The translations under genes were made by a program, and so were the position numbers. Shown piece after piece: positions 18,407-27,034 of a stretch of 47,259 nt of DNA (its first letter is position 1; every line of letters starts with the position of its first letter). Location of the stretch: NCBI RefSeq assembly GCF_003363715.1, contig NZ_QREV01000040.1, positions 1-47,259 on the forward strand, given 5' to 3'. The notes beneath the pieces were generated by a model, which ran no database searches, was not told the DNA's origin, and worked only from the letters and a program-made list of their open reading frames with translations. The DNA is from Parabacteroides acidifaciens (GTDB lineage: Bacteria > Bacteroidota > Bacteroidia > Bacteroidales > Tannerellaceae).

Positions 18407-19282
18407 TTAATTCTGTGTTCTGTAAAATGAAGGCGACACGCCTGTATGTTTCCTGAAAAAGCGTCCTAACGATGTCTGATTGGAGAAATGGGTCCGTATG
18501 GCAATCTCCTGAATGTTCAACGATGAATTCTTTAACAGGAATTTGATCTCTTGTATGATATATTCGGTGATCCAGTCTTTGGCTGATTTGCCGCTGACTT
18601 CTTTGACAACCATTGTCAGGTATTTTGGAGTGATATATAGTTTGTTTGCATAAAACGTTACACTCCTATTATCTTTGTAATATTTCATGATGAGTTGGAA
18701 GAAGCCGTTTGCCAACTCTTTTTTGTGGCTGTTGAGCTTGAATTGTGCGTTCTGTGAATTTATTTTGTACGCATTATAAATATCCAGATAGAGTATCCGC
18801 ATGAGATGGATGATCGAATCTTTGCGATATAGGTTTTCCGGTCCCTTTGCTTTGGAATATACCAATTGAAAGAAATTAATGTATCTGGATATTTCCAACT
18901 CCGATAAGTTGTAATAGTAGTGACTCCTCATGTAGAAAAAGAAAAGAGGTGAAAAGCGGCAGAGACCGCTAAGCACATCGTTGTAAAGATTTATGGATAA
19001 CGAAAAGTAGCTGACCGTAAAATCTTTACTACTTTCCGATAGAGAAACTAACTGCCCCGGGAAAATAACAACCAATTCTCCCTTCATAAACAAATGGTCA
19101 TACTCATGGATGTCCACTTTAGCACTTCCTTTCGTGCAAAAAGCAACGATTGCTCTGCGGGAATAAGAAGGATATAAAGGGATTGGGAATTCCGTCGAGT
19201 TCTCGAATATCTCAAAATCATTTTCTAAAGAATGAGAAGCCGCGTTTTTATCTGATGTCCTTTTATATTTGCTGCCTGACAT
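18407..19282 (-). CDS. AraC-family transcriptional regulator
   Basis: This 291-residue protein has an N-terminal cupin-like sensing region (FCTKGSAKVDIHEYDHLFMK, then GELVVIFPGQ). The C-terminal AraC double helix-turn-helix includes FYANKLYITPKYLTMVVKEV, SLNIQEIAIRTHFSNQTSL and GRFFRKHTGVSPSFYR. The ligand is unknown. It probably heads a two-gene operon with the HU gene, and no target genes are evident beside it. Confidence 0.93.
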   Translation of the reverse strand: MSGSKYKRTSDKNAASHSLENDFEIFENSTEFPIPLYPSYSRRAIVAFCTKGSAKVDIHEYDHLFMKGELVVIFPGQLVSLSESSKDFTVSYFSLSINLYNDVLSGLCRFSPLFFFYMRSHYYYNLSELEISRYINFFQLVYSKAKGPENLYRKDSIIHLMRILYLDIYNAYKINSQNAQFKLNSHKKELANGFFQLIMKYYKDNRSVTFYANKLYITPKYLTMVVKEVSGKSAKDWITEYIIQEIKFLLKNSSLNIQEIAIRTHFSNQTSLGRFFRKHTGVSPSFYRTQN

Positions 19283-19619
19283 GTCTATTTTCGTTTCGTA
19301 CGTAAAAGTATAATTTCGTCCCTAATGAAATTCGGTTAGTGCCTGTTTGGTATAACTTTCCAGAAATCTGGTACTGATTGACGGCACTTTTTATCTATAT
19401 GATTTTACCCATGCACTTAACAGGGAAGATAATGTTTTGTTTAATTGGAGTTTGTAAAGAATTTTAATGCAAATAGGTCTGTATATGGAGCGGTTTTCTG
19501 AAGAAAAGGGCGGAAGGCTGCTTAATTTAAGATATGCACGGAAAAAAGAAAAACCGGAACAGTCCTAACGATTGTTAGAACCATTCCGGTTTTTTTGTAA
19601 TTATAGAGTTCTTAAATTC
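19283..19619. other. Intergenic region upstream of the AraC gene
   Basis: 337 bases without a credible gene. It should contain the AraC promoter, but I found no convincing TAnnTTTG on the minus strand. At the right end it holds the terminator at 19551-19597. Confidence 0.5.
19551..19597 (-). terminator. Terminator of the receiver gene
   Basis: AAACCGGAA pairs with TTCCGGTTT around an inner CTAAC/GTTAG hairpin. It is flanked by A-rich and T-rich runs, so it could work in both directions. Confidence 0.75.
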
Positions 19620-20009
19620 TTACCAGGTAATCTGCGGCAAGAATTTGGAAATCGTCTTTTTCAACTCGACAATATTAATAGGCTTGGTGATGAACCCGTT
19701 ACTACCTGCGGCACGGGCCGCTTCCATATCGTTTTCGAAAGCATAGGCGGACTGCATGATAATAGGTATCTGTGTGTCTTGCTTCCGGATCTCCTTTAAG
19801 GCATCGATACCATTCATTTCCGGCATCTTTATGTCTAATAAGATCAAGTCTGCCCCCTGTTCGGCGTAGACTTTTAAAAGCTCACGTCCTGTTCTTGCTT
19901 GCAGAACATTACAGTGTCTCTTTAATATGGTTTTTAATAATAGGAAGTTGCTTTCCTCATCTTCTGCAATCAGAATAGTTACATTCTTGTTTTCTTCGTT
20001 TGTGCCCAT
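19620..20009 (-). CDS. Stand-alone response-regulator receiver protein
   Basis: From ATG 20009 (MGTNEENKNVTILIAEDEES) the product is 129 residues, a CheY-like receiver with no output domain. A longer reading from 20033 would need TTG. The acidic pocket is AEDEE, the phospho-acceptor Asp lies in LILLDIKMPEMNG, and GFITKPI holds the conserved Lys. The switch residue position reads MQSAYA, with Ser in place of the usual Thr/Ser. No histidine kinase is in the window, so it must be phosphorylated by an unlinked kinase. It may relay phosphate or act by protein contact. Confidence 0.92.
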   Translation of the reverse strand: MGTNEENKNVTILIAEDEESNFLLLKTILKRHCNVLQARTGRELLKVYAEQGADLILLDIKMPEMNGIDALKEIRKQDTQIPIIMQSAYAFENDMEAARAAGSNGFITKPINIVELKKTISKFLPQITW

Positions 20010-20227
20010 AGCTTTTATATTATCTGTGAACAAATTTCAGCATTAATTTTTACATAACCAAATAGAATAGAACTTATTCTCTATTTTATGGCTTGATTCT
20101 CTTGTCTAATTGGAAAAAAGCCTTTAATGGAATTGTCATCTGTTTTTCATAATTCTTTAAAAATAAAAAGAGGGAAAGGATGAAAGATCAAAGGATGTTT
20201 GTATATTTAGTGCATTAAATGGAACGG

Positions 20228-20246
20228 GGCGGTAAAACTTACCGCC
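20228..20246. other. Short perfect hairpin in the divergent intergenic region
   Basis: GGCGGTAA-aac-TTACCGCC lies 51 bases before the gene at 20298. It could be an operator or a leader hairpin. I see no T run that would make it a clear terminator. Confidence 0.4.
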
Positions 20247-20297
20247 TTTGGGAATGGTTATTAATAAAAAACAAGTATAACTTTTAAATCAAACATC

Positions 20298-20561
20298 ATG
20301 GGAAAGAGTCAATTAATTCACAACAATGAGTTTCACCTGATCAATAAGGCGGAAATTCGCAAAGCAACAGGAAAATTGGTAGAAGCATTGAATCTGGCTG
20401 CGGGTTCTACAGACGGGTTCGATATTTACAAGGTGGTAGACGCCTATTTCACCGATCTGGACAAACGCCATGAGATAAACGCATTGCTGGGTCTCGGCGA
20501 AAGCTGCAAGTATTATGGTGAACAGGAACAAATAGAGGAAGCGATAAAGGAGGTAGACTAA
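20298..20561 (+). CDS. Small hypothetical protein (87 aa)
   Basis: The product starts MGKSQLIHNNEFHLINKAEI and is predicted mostly helical. It has VVDAYFTDLDKRHEINALLG in the middle and an acidic end. There is no signal or membrane segment, and I recognise no family. Coding support comes from its isolation between a long upstream region and a strong terminator, and from a normal start context. It is divergent from the receiver gene and convergent with rpsA. A -7-like TATATTTA at 20202-20209 is weak. Confidence 0.7.
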   Translation: MGKSQLIHNNEFHLINKAEIRKATGKLVEALNLAAGSTDGFDIYKVVDAYFTDLDKRHEINALLGLGESCKYYGEQEQIEEAIKEVD

Positions 20562-20593
20562 GGCGCTTTCTCTATTCTTTTTTTCAGGCAATA

Positions 20594-20629
20594 AAAAAGG
20601 AGATATCCACGAATGGAAATCTCCTTTTT
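20594..20629. terminator. Bidirectional terminator between 20298 gene and rpsA
   Basis: AAAAAGGAGAT-a-TCCA pairs with TGGA-a-ATCTCCTTTTT across a cgaa loop, with A and T tracts on both sides. Confidence 0.88.
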
Positions 20630-20652
20630 CTTTTTATCAGGATTGACAGATA

Positions 20653-22446
20653 TTATTTACCAGCCAATTTTTCTTTCAGAGCAGCGAGTTCTTCAATGTC
20701 ACCCAGTGTAGTCTTTTCAACCGGACCAGTTACCATTGCAGATTCTTCTTCCTTCTTGCCACCGCGTTTAGCAGACGGTTTCTTTTCACCTGTTTCTTTC
20801 TTAGCGCCCTTCTGTTCGTCTTCGAAGATACGGCTGTGAGAAAGGATGATTCTCTTAGCTTCCTTGTTGAATTCGATTACCTTGAACTGCAGTTTTTCGT
20901 CTACAGCAGCCTGAGAACCGTCTTCTTTTACCAGATGTTTCGGAGTTGCGAAACCTTCAACGCCATAAGGCAGAGAGATTACAGCACCCTTATCCAGTAC
21001 TTCGATGATTGTTCCTTCGTGGATAGAACCTACAGTGAAGATTGTTTCGAATACATCCCAAGGATTTTCTTCCAGCTGTTTGTGACCTAAGCTCAAACGA
21101 CGGTTTTCCTTGTCGATTTCCAATACCTGAACTTCGATTTCTGCACCGATCTGAGTGAATTCCGACGGGTGTTTGATTTTCTTTGTCCAAGACAGGTCGG
21201 AGATGTGGATCAAGCCGTCAACGCCTTCTTCGATTTCAACGAATACACCGAAGTTAGTGAAGTTACGTACTTTAGCCATGTGGCGAGAACCTACCGGGAA
21301 ACGAGATTCGATATCTTCCCAAGGATCGGCTTTCAGCTGTTTGATACCTAAAGACATCTTACGTTCGTCGCGGTCCAGTGTCAGGATAACGGCTTCGATT
21401 TCGTCACCAACTTTCATGAAGTCCTGAGCAGAACGCAAGTGCTGAGTCCAAGACATTTCAGATACGTGGATCAGACCTTCTACGCCCGGAGCGATTTCAA
21501 TGAATGCACCGTAGTCAGCCATAACGACAACTTTACCTTTTACTTTGTCACCAACCTTCAGGTTTGTATCCAAAGCATCCCAAGGATGCGGAGTCAGCTG
21601 CTTCAAGCCGAGAGCGATACGTTTCTTTTCGTCATCGAAGTCAAGGATAACCACGTTGATCTTCTGATCCAGCTGAACGATTTCTTCCGGATGAGAAACA
21701 CGGCCCCAAGACAAGTCTGTGATGTGAATCAAACCGTCTACGCCACCCAGGTCGATGAATACGCCGTAAGAAGTGATATTCTTAACCGTACCTTCCAGTA
21801 CCTGGCCTTTTTCAAGTTTGGAGATGATGTCTTTCTTCTGCTGTTCGAGTTCAGCTTCGATAAGAGCTTTATGAGATACAACAACGTTTTTGAATTCCTG
21901 GTTGATCTTCACGATCTTGAATTCCATTGTCTTACCTACAAATACATCGTAGTCGCGGATCGGTTTGACATCGATCTGAGAACCCGGCAAGAATGCTTCG
22001 ATACCGAATACGTCAACGATCATACCGCCCTTAGTACGACATTTAATGTAACCTTTGATGATTTCGTCTTTTTCAAGAGCTTCGTTAACACGATCCCAAG
22101 AGCGTGTAGCGCGTGCTTTCTTGTGAGACAGGATCAACTGTCCTTTTTTGTCTTCCTGGTTTTCGATGTAAACTTCTACTTCGTCACCAATTTTCAGATC
22201 CGGGTTGTAACGGAACTCAGCCATAGATACAACGCCATCTGATTTGAAACCGATATTCACTACAACTTCACGTTTGTTCATTGCAGTTACAGTTCCCATA
22301 ACGACTTCTTTGTCCTTTACGGTGTTCAAAGTTTCGTCATACGTTTTTACAAGATCGTCCTTGCTTACCTGACCGTAAGATTCGCCCTCTTCAAGAGCAT
22401 CCCAGTTGAAATCTTCAATGGGTTGAATGTTCTTTAAATTTTCCAT
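20653..22446 (-). CDS. rpsA: 30S ribosomal protein S1
   Basis: This 597-residue protein contains six S1 RNA-binding repeats. The clearest are GVFIDLGGVDGLIHITDLSW, GAFIEIAPGVEGLIHVSEMS and GVFVEIEEGVDGLIHISDLS. It ends in a Lys/Glu-rich tail typical of Bacteroidetes S1. It binds mRNA on the 30S subunit, which matters in a phylum that rarely uses Shine-Dalgarno pairing. Single-gene transcript, with a TACCTTTG -7 box at 22522-22529 and a terminator at 20594-20629. Confidence 0.97.
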   Translation of the reverse strand: MENLKNIQPIEDFNWDALEEGESYGQVSKDDLVKTYDETLNTVKDKEVVMGTVTAMNKREVVVNIGFKSDGVVSMAEFRYNPDLKIGDEVEVYIENQEDKKGQLILSHKKARATRSWDRVNEALEKDEIIKGYIKCRTKGGMIVDVFGIEAFLPGSQIDVKPIRDYDVFVGKTMEFKIVKINQEFKNVVVSHKALIEAELEQQKKDIISKLEKGQVLEGTVKNITSYGVFIDLGGVDGLIHITDLSWGRVSHPEEIVQLDQKINVVILDFDDEKKRIALGLKQLTPHPWDALDTNLKVGDKVKGKVVVMADYGAFIEIAPGVEGLIHVSEMSWTQHLRSAQDFMKVGDEIEAVILTLDRDERKMSLGIKQLKADPWEDIESRFPVGSRHMAKVRNFTNFGVFVEIEEGVDGLIHISDLSWTKKIKHPSEFTQIGAEIEVQVLEIDKENRRLSLGHKQLEENPWDVFETIFTVGSIHEGTIIEVLDKGAVISLPYGVEGFATPKHLVKEDGSQAAVDEKLQFKVIEFNKEAKRIILSHSRIFEDEQKGAKKETGEKKPSAKRGGKKEEESAMVTGPVEKTTLGDIEELAALKEKLAGK

Positions 22447-22521
22447 TCTCTAATTGTTAATACTTAAGTTTGTTTTAATTAGTAAGTTAGACATTATGTT
22501 GTCATCTCTCAAAAATCGGGG

Positions 22522-22529
22522 CAAAGGTA
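22522..22529 (-). promoter_or_regulatory. -7 box TACCTTTG of rpsA
   Basis: A perfect TAnnTTTG on the minus strand, with CTTG (TTG core) 18 bases upstream. The leader is about 70 bases. Confidence 0.65.
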
Positions 22530-22576
22530 ATGCTTTTTTCTGATTTACAAGTCTTTTTATATGGAAAAAACGCTCT

Positions 22577-22933
22577 TTACTCTTCTTTGTGCGACACCTG
22601 TTTCTTTTTGAATATCTGTCTGAATTTGTAGTCGGCTCCGAGCAGGATGAAGGTCAGTATCCCGATATAAACATAGAAGGGAAGCGAACTCAGGCGGGGC
22701 AACGATACGGATATTTTGGGCAAATCCATATAAAAGAATGCTCCGACAGCCAGGCCGACCATCAATAGAGAGGCGGAAATGACGGCGATCCATCCCCAGC
22801 GTTCGTTCCGTTTGTGTATCCGTTCCGCTTCGGCCAGGATTTGTTGCATCACGTTGGCGCGGAACGATCCGGGAAGCTCTTCTTCGGGCATCCGGCTAAA
22901 CAAATCTTTCAGTATATCATTCTTTTCAGTCAT
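22577..22933 (-). CDS. Putative two-helix membrane partner (anti-sigma-like) of the ECF sigma factor
   Basis: The 118-residue product has a soluble N-terminus (MTEKNDILKDLFSRMPEEEL, then PGSFRANVMQQI). Two membrane helices follow, WIAVISASLLMVGLAVGAFF and FYVYIGILTFILLGA, and the C-terminus is basic. Its ATG directly follows the sigma-factor stop codon with no gap. Position and topology suggest it holds the sigma factor at the membrane, but no zinc anti-sigma motif is present, so this is inferred. Confidence 0.75.
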   Translation of the reverse strand: MTEKNDILKDLFSRMPEEELPGSFRANVMQQILAEAERIHKRNERWGWIAVISASLLMVGLAVGAFFYMDLPKISVSLPRLSSLPFYVYIGILTFILLGADYKFRQIFKKKQVSHKEE

Positions 22934-23359
22934 TTATCGTTCCTCCATTCCTTTTAATACAACAAACAGTTTCTTTCGTATGCGGTGTAGTTTCACTTTA
23001 ACATTAGACGGCGTGAACCCGGTGATGGTTGCCACCTCTTCTTCCGATACATTATTAATAATAGTGTCTTCGATCGCCAGAAATTCATGCTTCTTTTTCC
23101 GTGTCTCCGAGATAGCCGTGTTGTAGGCGATCCGGTAAATCCAAGTGGAGAAGCTGCATTCTCCTTTAAAGGACGAAAGATGTTTGAATACCTTCATAAA
23201 CACATCCTGTGCCAGCTCTTCCGCATCTTCCCGGCTGCGGACAACCTTCAGGATTAACGAATGAACAGGACGGCTGTATTTATCCAGAAGGCAGGCAAAG
23301 CATGCCGTATCTCCCGCTTGTATCCTTTTTATATAATATGTGTCGGTGTACAACTCCAT
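22934..23359 (-). CDS. ECF-type RNA polymerase sigma factor
   Basis: This 141-residue protein is at the short end for ECF factors. Region 2 reads DAEELAQDVFMKVFKHLSSF, then STWIYRIAYNTAISETRKKK. Region 4 has VSEEEVATITGFTPSNVKVK followed by LHRIRKKL. A TTGTAACCT-N13-GCGTC promoter lies directly upstream, and an identical arrangement drives the divergent gene at 23511. It therefore probably activates its own operon and its neighbour. The signal it responds to is unknown. Confidence 0.93.
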   Translation of the reverse strand: MELYTDTYYIKRIQAGDTACFACLLDKYSRPVHSLILKVVRSREDAEELAQDVFMKVFKHLSSFKGECSFSTWIYRIAYNTAISETRKKKHEFLAIEDTIINNVSEEEVATITGFTPSNVKVKLHRIRKKLFVVLKGMEER

Positions 23360-23371
23360 CGTATTATAATG

Positions 23372-23398
23372 GACGCAAGCCGGGCATATAGGTTACAA
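23372..23398 (-). promoter_or_regulatory. ECF-type promoter of the sigma operon
   Basis: On the minus strand TTGTAACCT (23398-23390), 13 bases, GCGTC (23376-23372). The mirror-image partner at 23440-23466 has the same boxes and exactly the same spacer length. Confidence 0.75.
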
Positions 23399-23439
23399 CT
23401 TGCATCAACAAAAATAAAAAATATTTTTCTCTCCCCTGT

Positions 23440-23466
23440 TTGTAACCTTTCGGAAAGAGGTGCGTC
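23440..23466 (+). promoter_or_regulatory. ECF-type promoter of the DUF6249-like gene
   Basis: TTGTAACCT (23440-23448), 13 bases, GCGTC (23462-23466). The sequence between the two 9-base boxes is unrelated to the spacers, so only the boxes are conserved. Confidence 0.75.
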
Positions 23467-23510
23467 AAAAGTAGCAAAGAAATTAATTAATCATTTAAAA
23501 AAGTACAGTT

Positions 23511-23939
23511 ATGATGGATTTTCTTACAGCTCCGCTGATTGTCGGAATCGTTTTTGCAGCTATTTACGGATTGTTTGAACTGTTTGTTCGCCGTAATGAA
23601 CGTTTGGCTATTATCGAAAAGATAGGTGATAAACTGGATGCTTCCGCTTTTGAAGGAAAGTTAGGATTGCCGAGTTACCTGGGAAACCGCCTTTCTTTTA
23701 GCTCTTTGAAGGCAGGTTGTCTGCTGACGGGTATCGGTTTGGGATTGTTGGTCGGTTTTTTTCTCTCTACATCCATCGGTACGGGTTGTGATGGCTTTAT
23801 GAACAATGGCTGGCGTGATTGGTATCACAGTGATGTTTCGGGTACAATCTATGGCGCTTCCGTTCTGTTGTTTGGCGGCATCGGTTTGCTGGTCTCTTTT
23901 ATCATCGAGATGAAGATGGGAAAGAGAGACGACAAATAA
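23511..23939 (+). CDS. DUF6249-like small membrane protein
   Basis: The 142-residue product has three membrane segments: APLIVGIVFAAIYGLFELFV near the N-terminus, LTGIGLGLLVGFFLS in the middle and ASVLLFGGIGLLVSFII near the end. The first is followed by RRNERLAIIEKIGD, the arrangement I associate with DUF6249 proteins. A second Met at 23514 is an equally good start. It is divergent from the ECF sigma factor and has the same promoter type, so it is a likely target of that factor, perhaps in envelope stress. Confidence 0.78.
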   Translation: MMDFLTAPLIVGIVFAAIYGLFELFVRRNERLAIIEKIGDKLDASAFEGKLGLPSYLGNRLSFSSLKAGCLLTGIGLGLLVGFFLSTSIGTGCDGFMNNGWRDWYHSDVSGTIYGASVLLFGGIGLLVSFIIEMKMGKRDDK

Positions 23940-23950
23940 AGATTAAAAAA

Positions 23951-23985
23951 AGTTTCACCTGTTTTGTTAGGTGAAACTTTTTTTT
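23951..23985 (+). terminator. Terminator of the 23511 gene
   Basis: AGTTTCACCT pairs with AGGTGAAACT across an 8-base loop and is followed by a run of Ts. Confidence 0.88.
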
Positions 23986-24045
23986 CATGCCCGGGAAACT
24001 TTTGTTTCTTCGAGGGGAAAATAAAGTTTCTCCCTGATGAAACTT

Positions 24046-26478
24046 TCACTCCATCTCGACATCTTGCTCAATAATCCGTACCGGTCCTACCAGCCCTGCC
24101 TTTTGCAGGGGTGAATCTTTCCGGTGGTAATACCAGATTGAGAATGTTTTCCTTCCATTTGACGGGCGCGGTTGGTTTTGGAGGAACCATTCCGGATAGG
24201 CTTTCATGGCGCGTCCTAATTTCTCTCCCCGATCCTGTCCCCATTCGAAATCGGCAGGATACTGTTCATCCCCGATCAAGCGGTTTGCCCAGTTGTTGGT
24301 GACTGCAATTTCTATCTCGTTCTCACCGGCCTTTATCCAGGGCGTAATATCGGCCAGATAGGGAGGATACCATAAAACATCCGCCTCTCTACCGTTTACC
24401 GTCAGTTCGGCGATATCGTTCATCTCGCCTAAATCCAGTAAAATCCGTTTTTGTTTCCCTACGGTATTCGCATCCACCGGGATTGTTTTCCGGTAAGTCG
24501 CTGTCCCGGCAAAGTACCGGATCGTAGTGTCTTCATCCTCGCTGAAATCAGATAAAACTGCAAACTCCCGCTGGAAAGGTTCTCCCAATTTAGGCGCAAA
24601 GCTGATAGGCCATGGACCGGCCACTTCACGGGAACTCTCTCCGCACACTTTTATCGCCGGCTGTATCATGGCCGTGTAGCCATTCTCCTTCTTATCCGGG
24701 AAAATCAGGAATACGGATTCGTCTGCATTGAGCTTCAGGTTGACGAAAATAGAATCGGCCGATTCCCGCCAGTCGGCAGCTTGGCAAATAATTCCTTTGT
24801 CCGGCAGCCATAACTCCGGAATCCGTTTTTGCATGGCAAAAGCAAAAGTACGTGTCTCAACGGAATCCGAAGGATTGATGATAAAGTATAAGTCGGCATC
24901 CGATGTTTTCCGATGCAACATGCGTTCGTCGGTGGAGATAAACACTCCCTGCTGCAACAACATCTGGCAACGGGCAAGATAAGTGAAGAAAGCCTTTCCC
25001 GGCTTGATCCAGGTCTGGTGACGTCCGAAATGTGTTCCCCACCAACCCATTCCCATGCCCGGCTGGTATCGGTCGTCGAAAGGCTGGTGCACCCAGTGAT
25101 GCAGGAACAGCAGGTTTGCACCGGAGGCAAAACTTCCGTCGGCCGTATGTTTCAGAAATGCCGGATCTTCCGTGTATTGGCTGATCTCGGGACGCCCGGT
25201 GAATGCTTCGGCACCCACAATCCGTTTGCCGTATATCCGTGCCGCTTTGGGAATCGTATTCCAGATAGCTCCTTTGCCGCCTGTCCAGAATTCGCCCATC
25301 GGGATATCGGGAATGGCTACCGACTCGAATGAATCGAACGGCCCGAAGTAAGGCTCCCAGTAAAATTTCAGTCCGGCCTCGTTTATCATCTCGCGGGCTA
25401 TCTTCCAACCATTGTCGATGTAGAGGCGGCTGACCACCTCTTTGTAATCCTCGGTGAACTGCTTGACGTCGTTGCGTTCACCGGCGCTGTTCCGCAAGGC
25501 GATCCAGGGAAGCGGATCGTATCCTTTCAGGCGGATGAAATCTTTCCGGAAGTCGGGTGTCCAATCCTGGTCTCCCGCTTCGTAGCTGTCGATCAGAAGG
25601 TGTGTGAATGAATCGCCGATGTATTCTTTTAAATGTTCTTTCAACGGCTCCAGTACCGATCGCCAGTGATAGGTCATCTGTTCCTTACTCATCTTGTCAG
25701 CTTCCAACGCATGCCCGATCAGGTCGTCCGGCAGCGGGTGCGGGTTCGACATGGTAGGAGCATGCCCGATCCTGTAGACTGTCCATCGTCCGGCGGGAGC
25801 TTGCCAGCGCAACAGGCCTGTCGTATCCATCGCATCCGACAAATCCAGTATCTCATATGTTTTCACATCCGCTTTTTCAGGGACGGCCATCACTGCGACA
25901 TCGCGATAGTAGGACGCCCGTTGTTGTGTGCTGCCCCATCCTTTGTAAACCGGCAGTTCCGGCTTTTCGAGCACCGTTTCGACGAGACGGTTACCCGACA
26001 GGCTTGTCCGGCTCGAGACAACCTGCTGCATTCCTCTTTCTTCCGTAATCCAGGGACCGCCCGATGTCGAATAGCCCGGCGTACTCTGTAAGCCCAGTTT
26101 CAAACCCAAACGTTTCGCTTCCGATGCAGCAAAGCGCAAGGCTTCCCAATATGCCTCGCTACGGAAAGTCTGTTCGGGCCAGGGATTGTTTTCTGTCGGC
26201 GCATGCGTCTCCTGTACCGCCGAAGCCAAGTTGAAAATAGTCGCTCCTCCGATCCCGGCTTCTTTCATTGCCTCGAGGTCTTTGGTGATTCCCTCTTTGG
26301 AGAAGTTACTTCCCATCCAGTGCCACCAGACATAAGGCTTATAGCAATCAGCCGGCTGTTTAAACTGTTCAGCCAGCGTACGGAGCGGTTCAGACGATGG
26401 CTCGCCTGCTGATTGCTTGTCGTGAACGCAAGCTGTCAGCAGGCAGACTAACGGAATAATGAGAATTGTGTTTTTCAT
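24046..26478 (-). CDS. GH106-like glycoside hydrolase lipoprotein (alpha-L-rhamnosidase type)
   Basis: From ATG 26478 the product is 810 residues with a lipoprotein signal (MKNTILIIPLVCLLTAC), so it is anchored to a membrane, probably facing outward. An upstream ATG at 26514 would bury that signal. The GH106 signature is YVWWHWMGSNFSKEGITKDL, then EAGIGGATIF, GLKLGLQSTPGYSTSGGPW and DSYEAGDQDW. A beta-sandwich domain lies near the C-terminus (LLDLGEMNDIAELTVNGREA, then NNWANRLIGDEQYP). The family removes rhamnose from plant or bacterial glycans. No SusC/SusD partners are present, so it is an isolated enzyme and its substrate is unknown. Confidence 0.88.
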   Translation of the reverse strand: MKNTILIIPLVCLLTACVHDKQSAGEPSSEPLRTLAEQFKQPADCYKPYVWWHWMGSNFSKEGITKDLEAMKEAGIGGATIFNLASAVQETHAPTENNPWPEQTFRSEAYWEALRFAASEAKRLGLKLGLQSTPGYSTSGGPWITEERGMQQVVSSRTSLSGNRLVETVLEKPELPVYKGWGSTQQRASYYRDVAVMAVPEKADVKTYEILDLSDAMDTTGLLRWQAPAGRWTVYRIGHAPTMSNPHPLPDDLIGHALEADKMSKEQMTYHWRSVLEPLKEHLKEYIGDSFTHLLIDSYEAGDQDWTPDFRKDFIRLKGYDPLPWIALRNSAGERNDVKQFTEDYKEVVSRLYIDNGWKIAREMINEAGLKFYWEPYFGPFDSFESVAIPDIPMGEFWTGGKGAIWNTIPKAARIYGKRIVGAEAFTGRPEISQYTEDPAFLKHTADGSFASGANLLFLHHWVHQPFDDRYQPGMGMGWWGTHFGRHQTWIKPGKAFFTYLARCQMLLQQGVFISTDERMLHRKTSDADLYFIINPSDSVETRTFAFAMQKRIPELWLPDKGIICQAADWRESADSIFVNLKLNADESVFLIFPDKKENGYTAMIQPAIKVCGESSREVAGPWPISFAPKLGEPFQREFAVLSDFSEDEDTTIRYFAGTATYRKTIPVDANTVGKQKRILLDLGEMNDIAELTVNGREADVLWYPPYLADITPWIKAGENEIEIAVTNNWANRLIGDEQYPADFEWGQDRGEKLGRAMKAYPEWFLQNQPRPSNGRKTFSIWYYHRKDSPLQKAGLVGPVRIIEQDVEME

Positions 26479-26813
26479 GGGGATAAAGTTCGGAAAATAG
26501 CGGGACGTATCCATAAGAATAATGGGATTTATTTCGGTAAATGGCAGGTATCATCCTTTCTGTAGAAGTGTTAATGGACAAAAGGAAAAATAACGCTGTT
26601 TTTCGGAAATCTTCTGTAGCGACCGATTCTTGGTTAATTTCTGTGTGCCTGCCGTTCATTTTGGAATACAAAGGCGTTTTTAGTTGACAACCCGAATTTT
26701 AAGCGTTACCCATCTTTTACCGTCCTCCGGAATTCCGCATATTAGAAATGAGTTTTTGAGATGATCTTATGGAGATATAAGCTATGAATAATATAGTATA
26801 ATGGCACAAATAA

Positions 26814-26851
26814 AAATGACGAAAAAAAACGTTCTTTTCTTTTCGTCATTT
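26814..26851. repeat. Crossover palindrome, distal site of cassette A
   Basis: AAATGACG...CGTCATTT arms with A-tract/T-tract inner arms and a CGTTC core. The central dinucleotide is TT (26832-26833). It is inverted relative to the site at 26997-27034, whose reverse complement matches it closely. The site itself resembles the dyad sites used by Mpi-type serine invertases. Confidence 0.85.
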
Positions 26852-26859
26852 AATCGAGG

Positions 26860-26890
26860 CAAAAATACGCATAAGTTTTAAACCTGCAAT
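26860..26890 (-). promoter_or_regulatory. Invertible promoter of cassette A, pointing away from the gene (OFF)
   Basis: On the minus strand ATTG (26890-26887), 19 bases, TATTTTTG (26867-26860). The spacing is the same as in the fixed promoters of aroB, tRNA-Pro and the M23 gene. As sequenced it reads leftward. After inversion it would start transcription just before the proximal palindrome and read into 27108. Confidence 0.7.
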
Positions 26891-26996
26891 TCTTTTCTGA
26901 AATATTTTTGCCATTATATCTACTTTCTTATCAGTAAGATAGCTTACAGAGTACGAATCTGTCTTTTTTGATGACGAACTCCAAACCACCCCCGAA

Positions 26997-27034
26997 AAAT
27001 GACTAAAAAAAAGGAACGTTTTCCCTCGTCATTT
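26997..27034. repeat. Crossover palindrome, gene-proximal site of cassette A
   Basis: Same arms, core GGAACG, central dinucleotide AA (27015-27016). Read on the other strand the core is CGTTCC, matching the distal CGTTCT. The centre-to-centre distance to the distal site is 183 bp. Confidence 0.85.

Noticed and set aside
21439-22242. 267-codon plus-strand open frame inside rpsA
   Set aside because: Aromatic-rich, low-complexity antisense product of the repeated S1 domains. No start signal or independent support.
26903-26910. Forward TATTTTTG in cassette A (and TAATTTTG at 30990-30997 in cassette B) as a gene-directed promoter
   Set aside because: No TTTG or TTG lies at N19. The nearest T-rich element is at about N23, and the minus-strand promoter fits much better. 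Some weak forward activity cannot be excluded.
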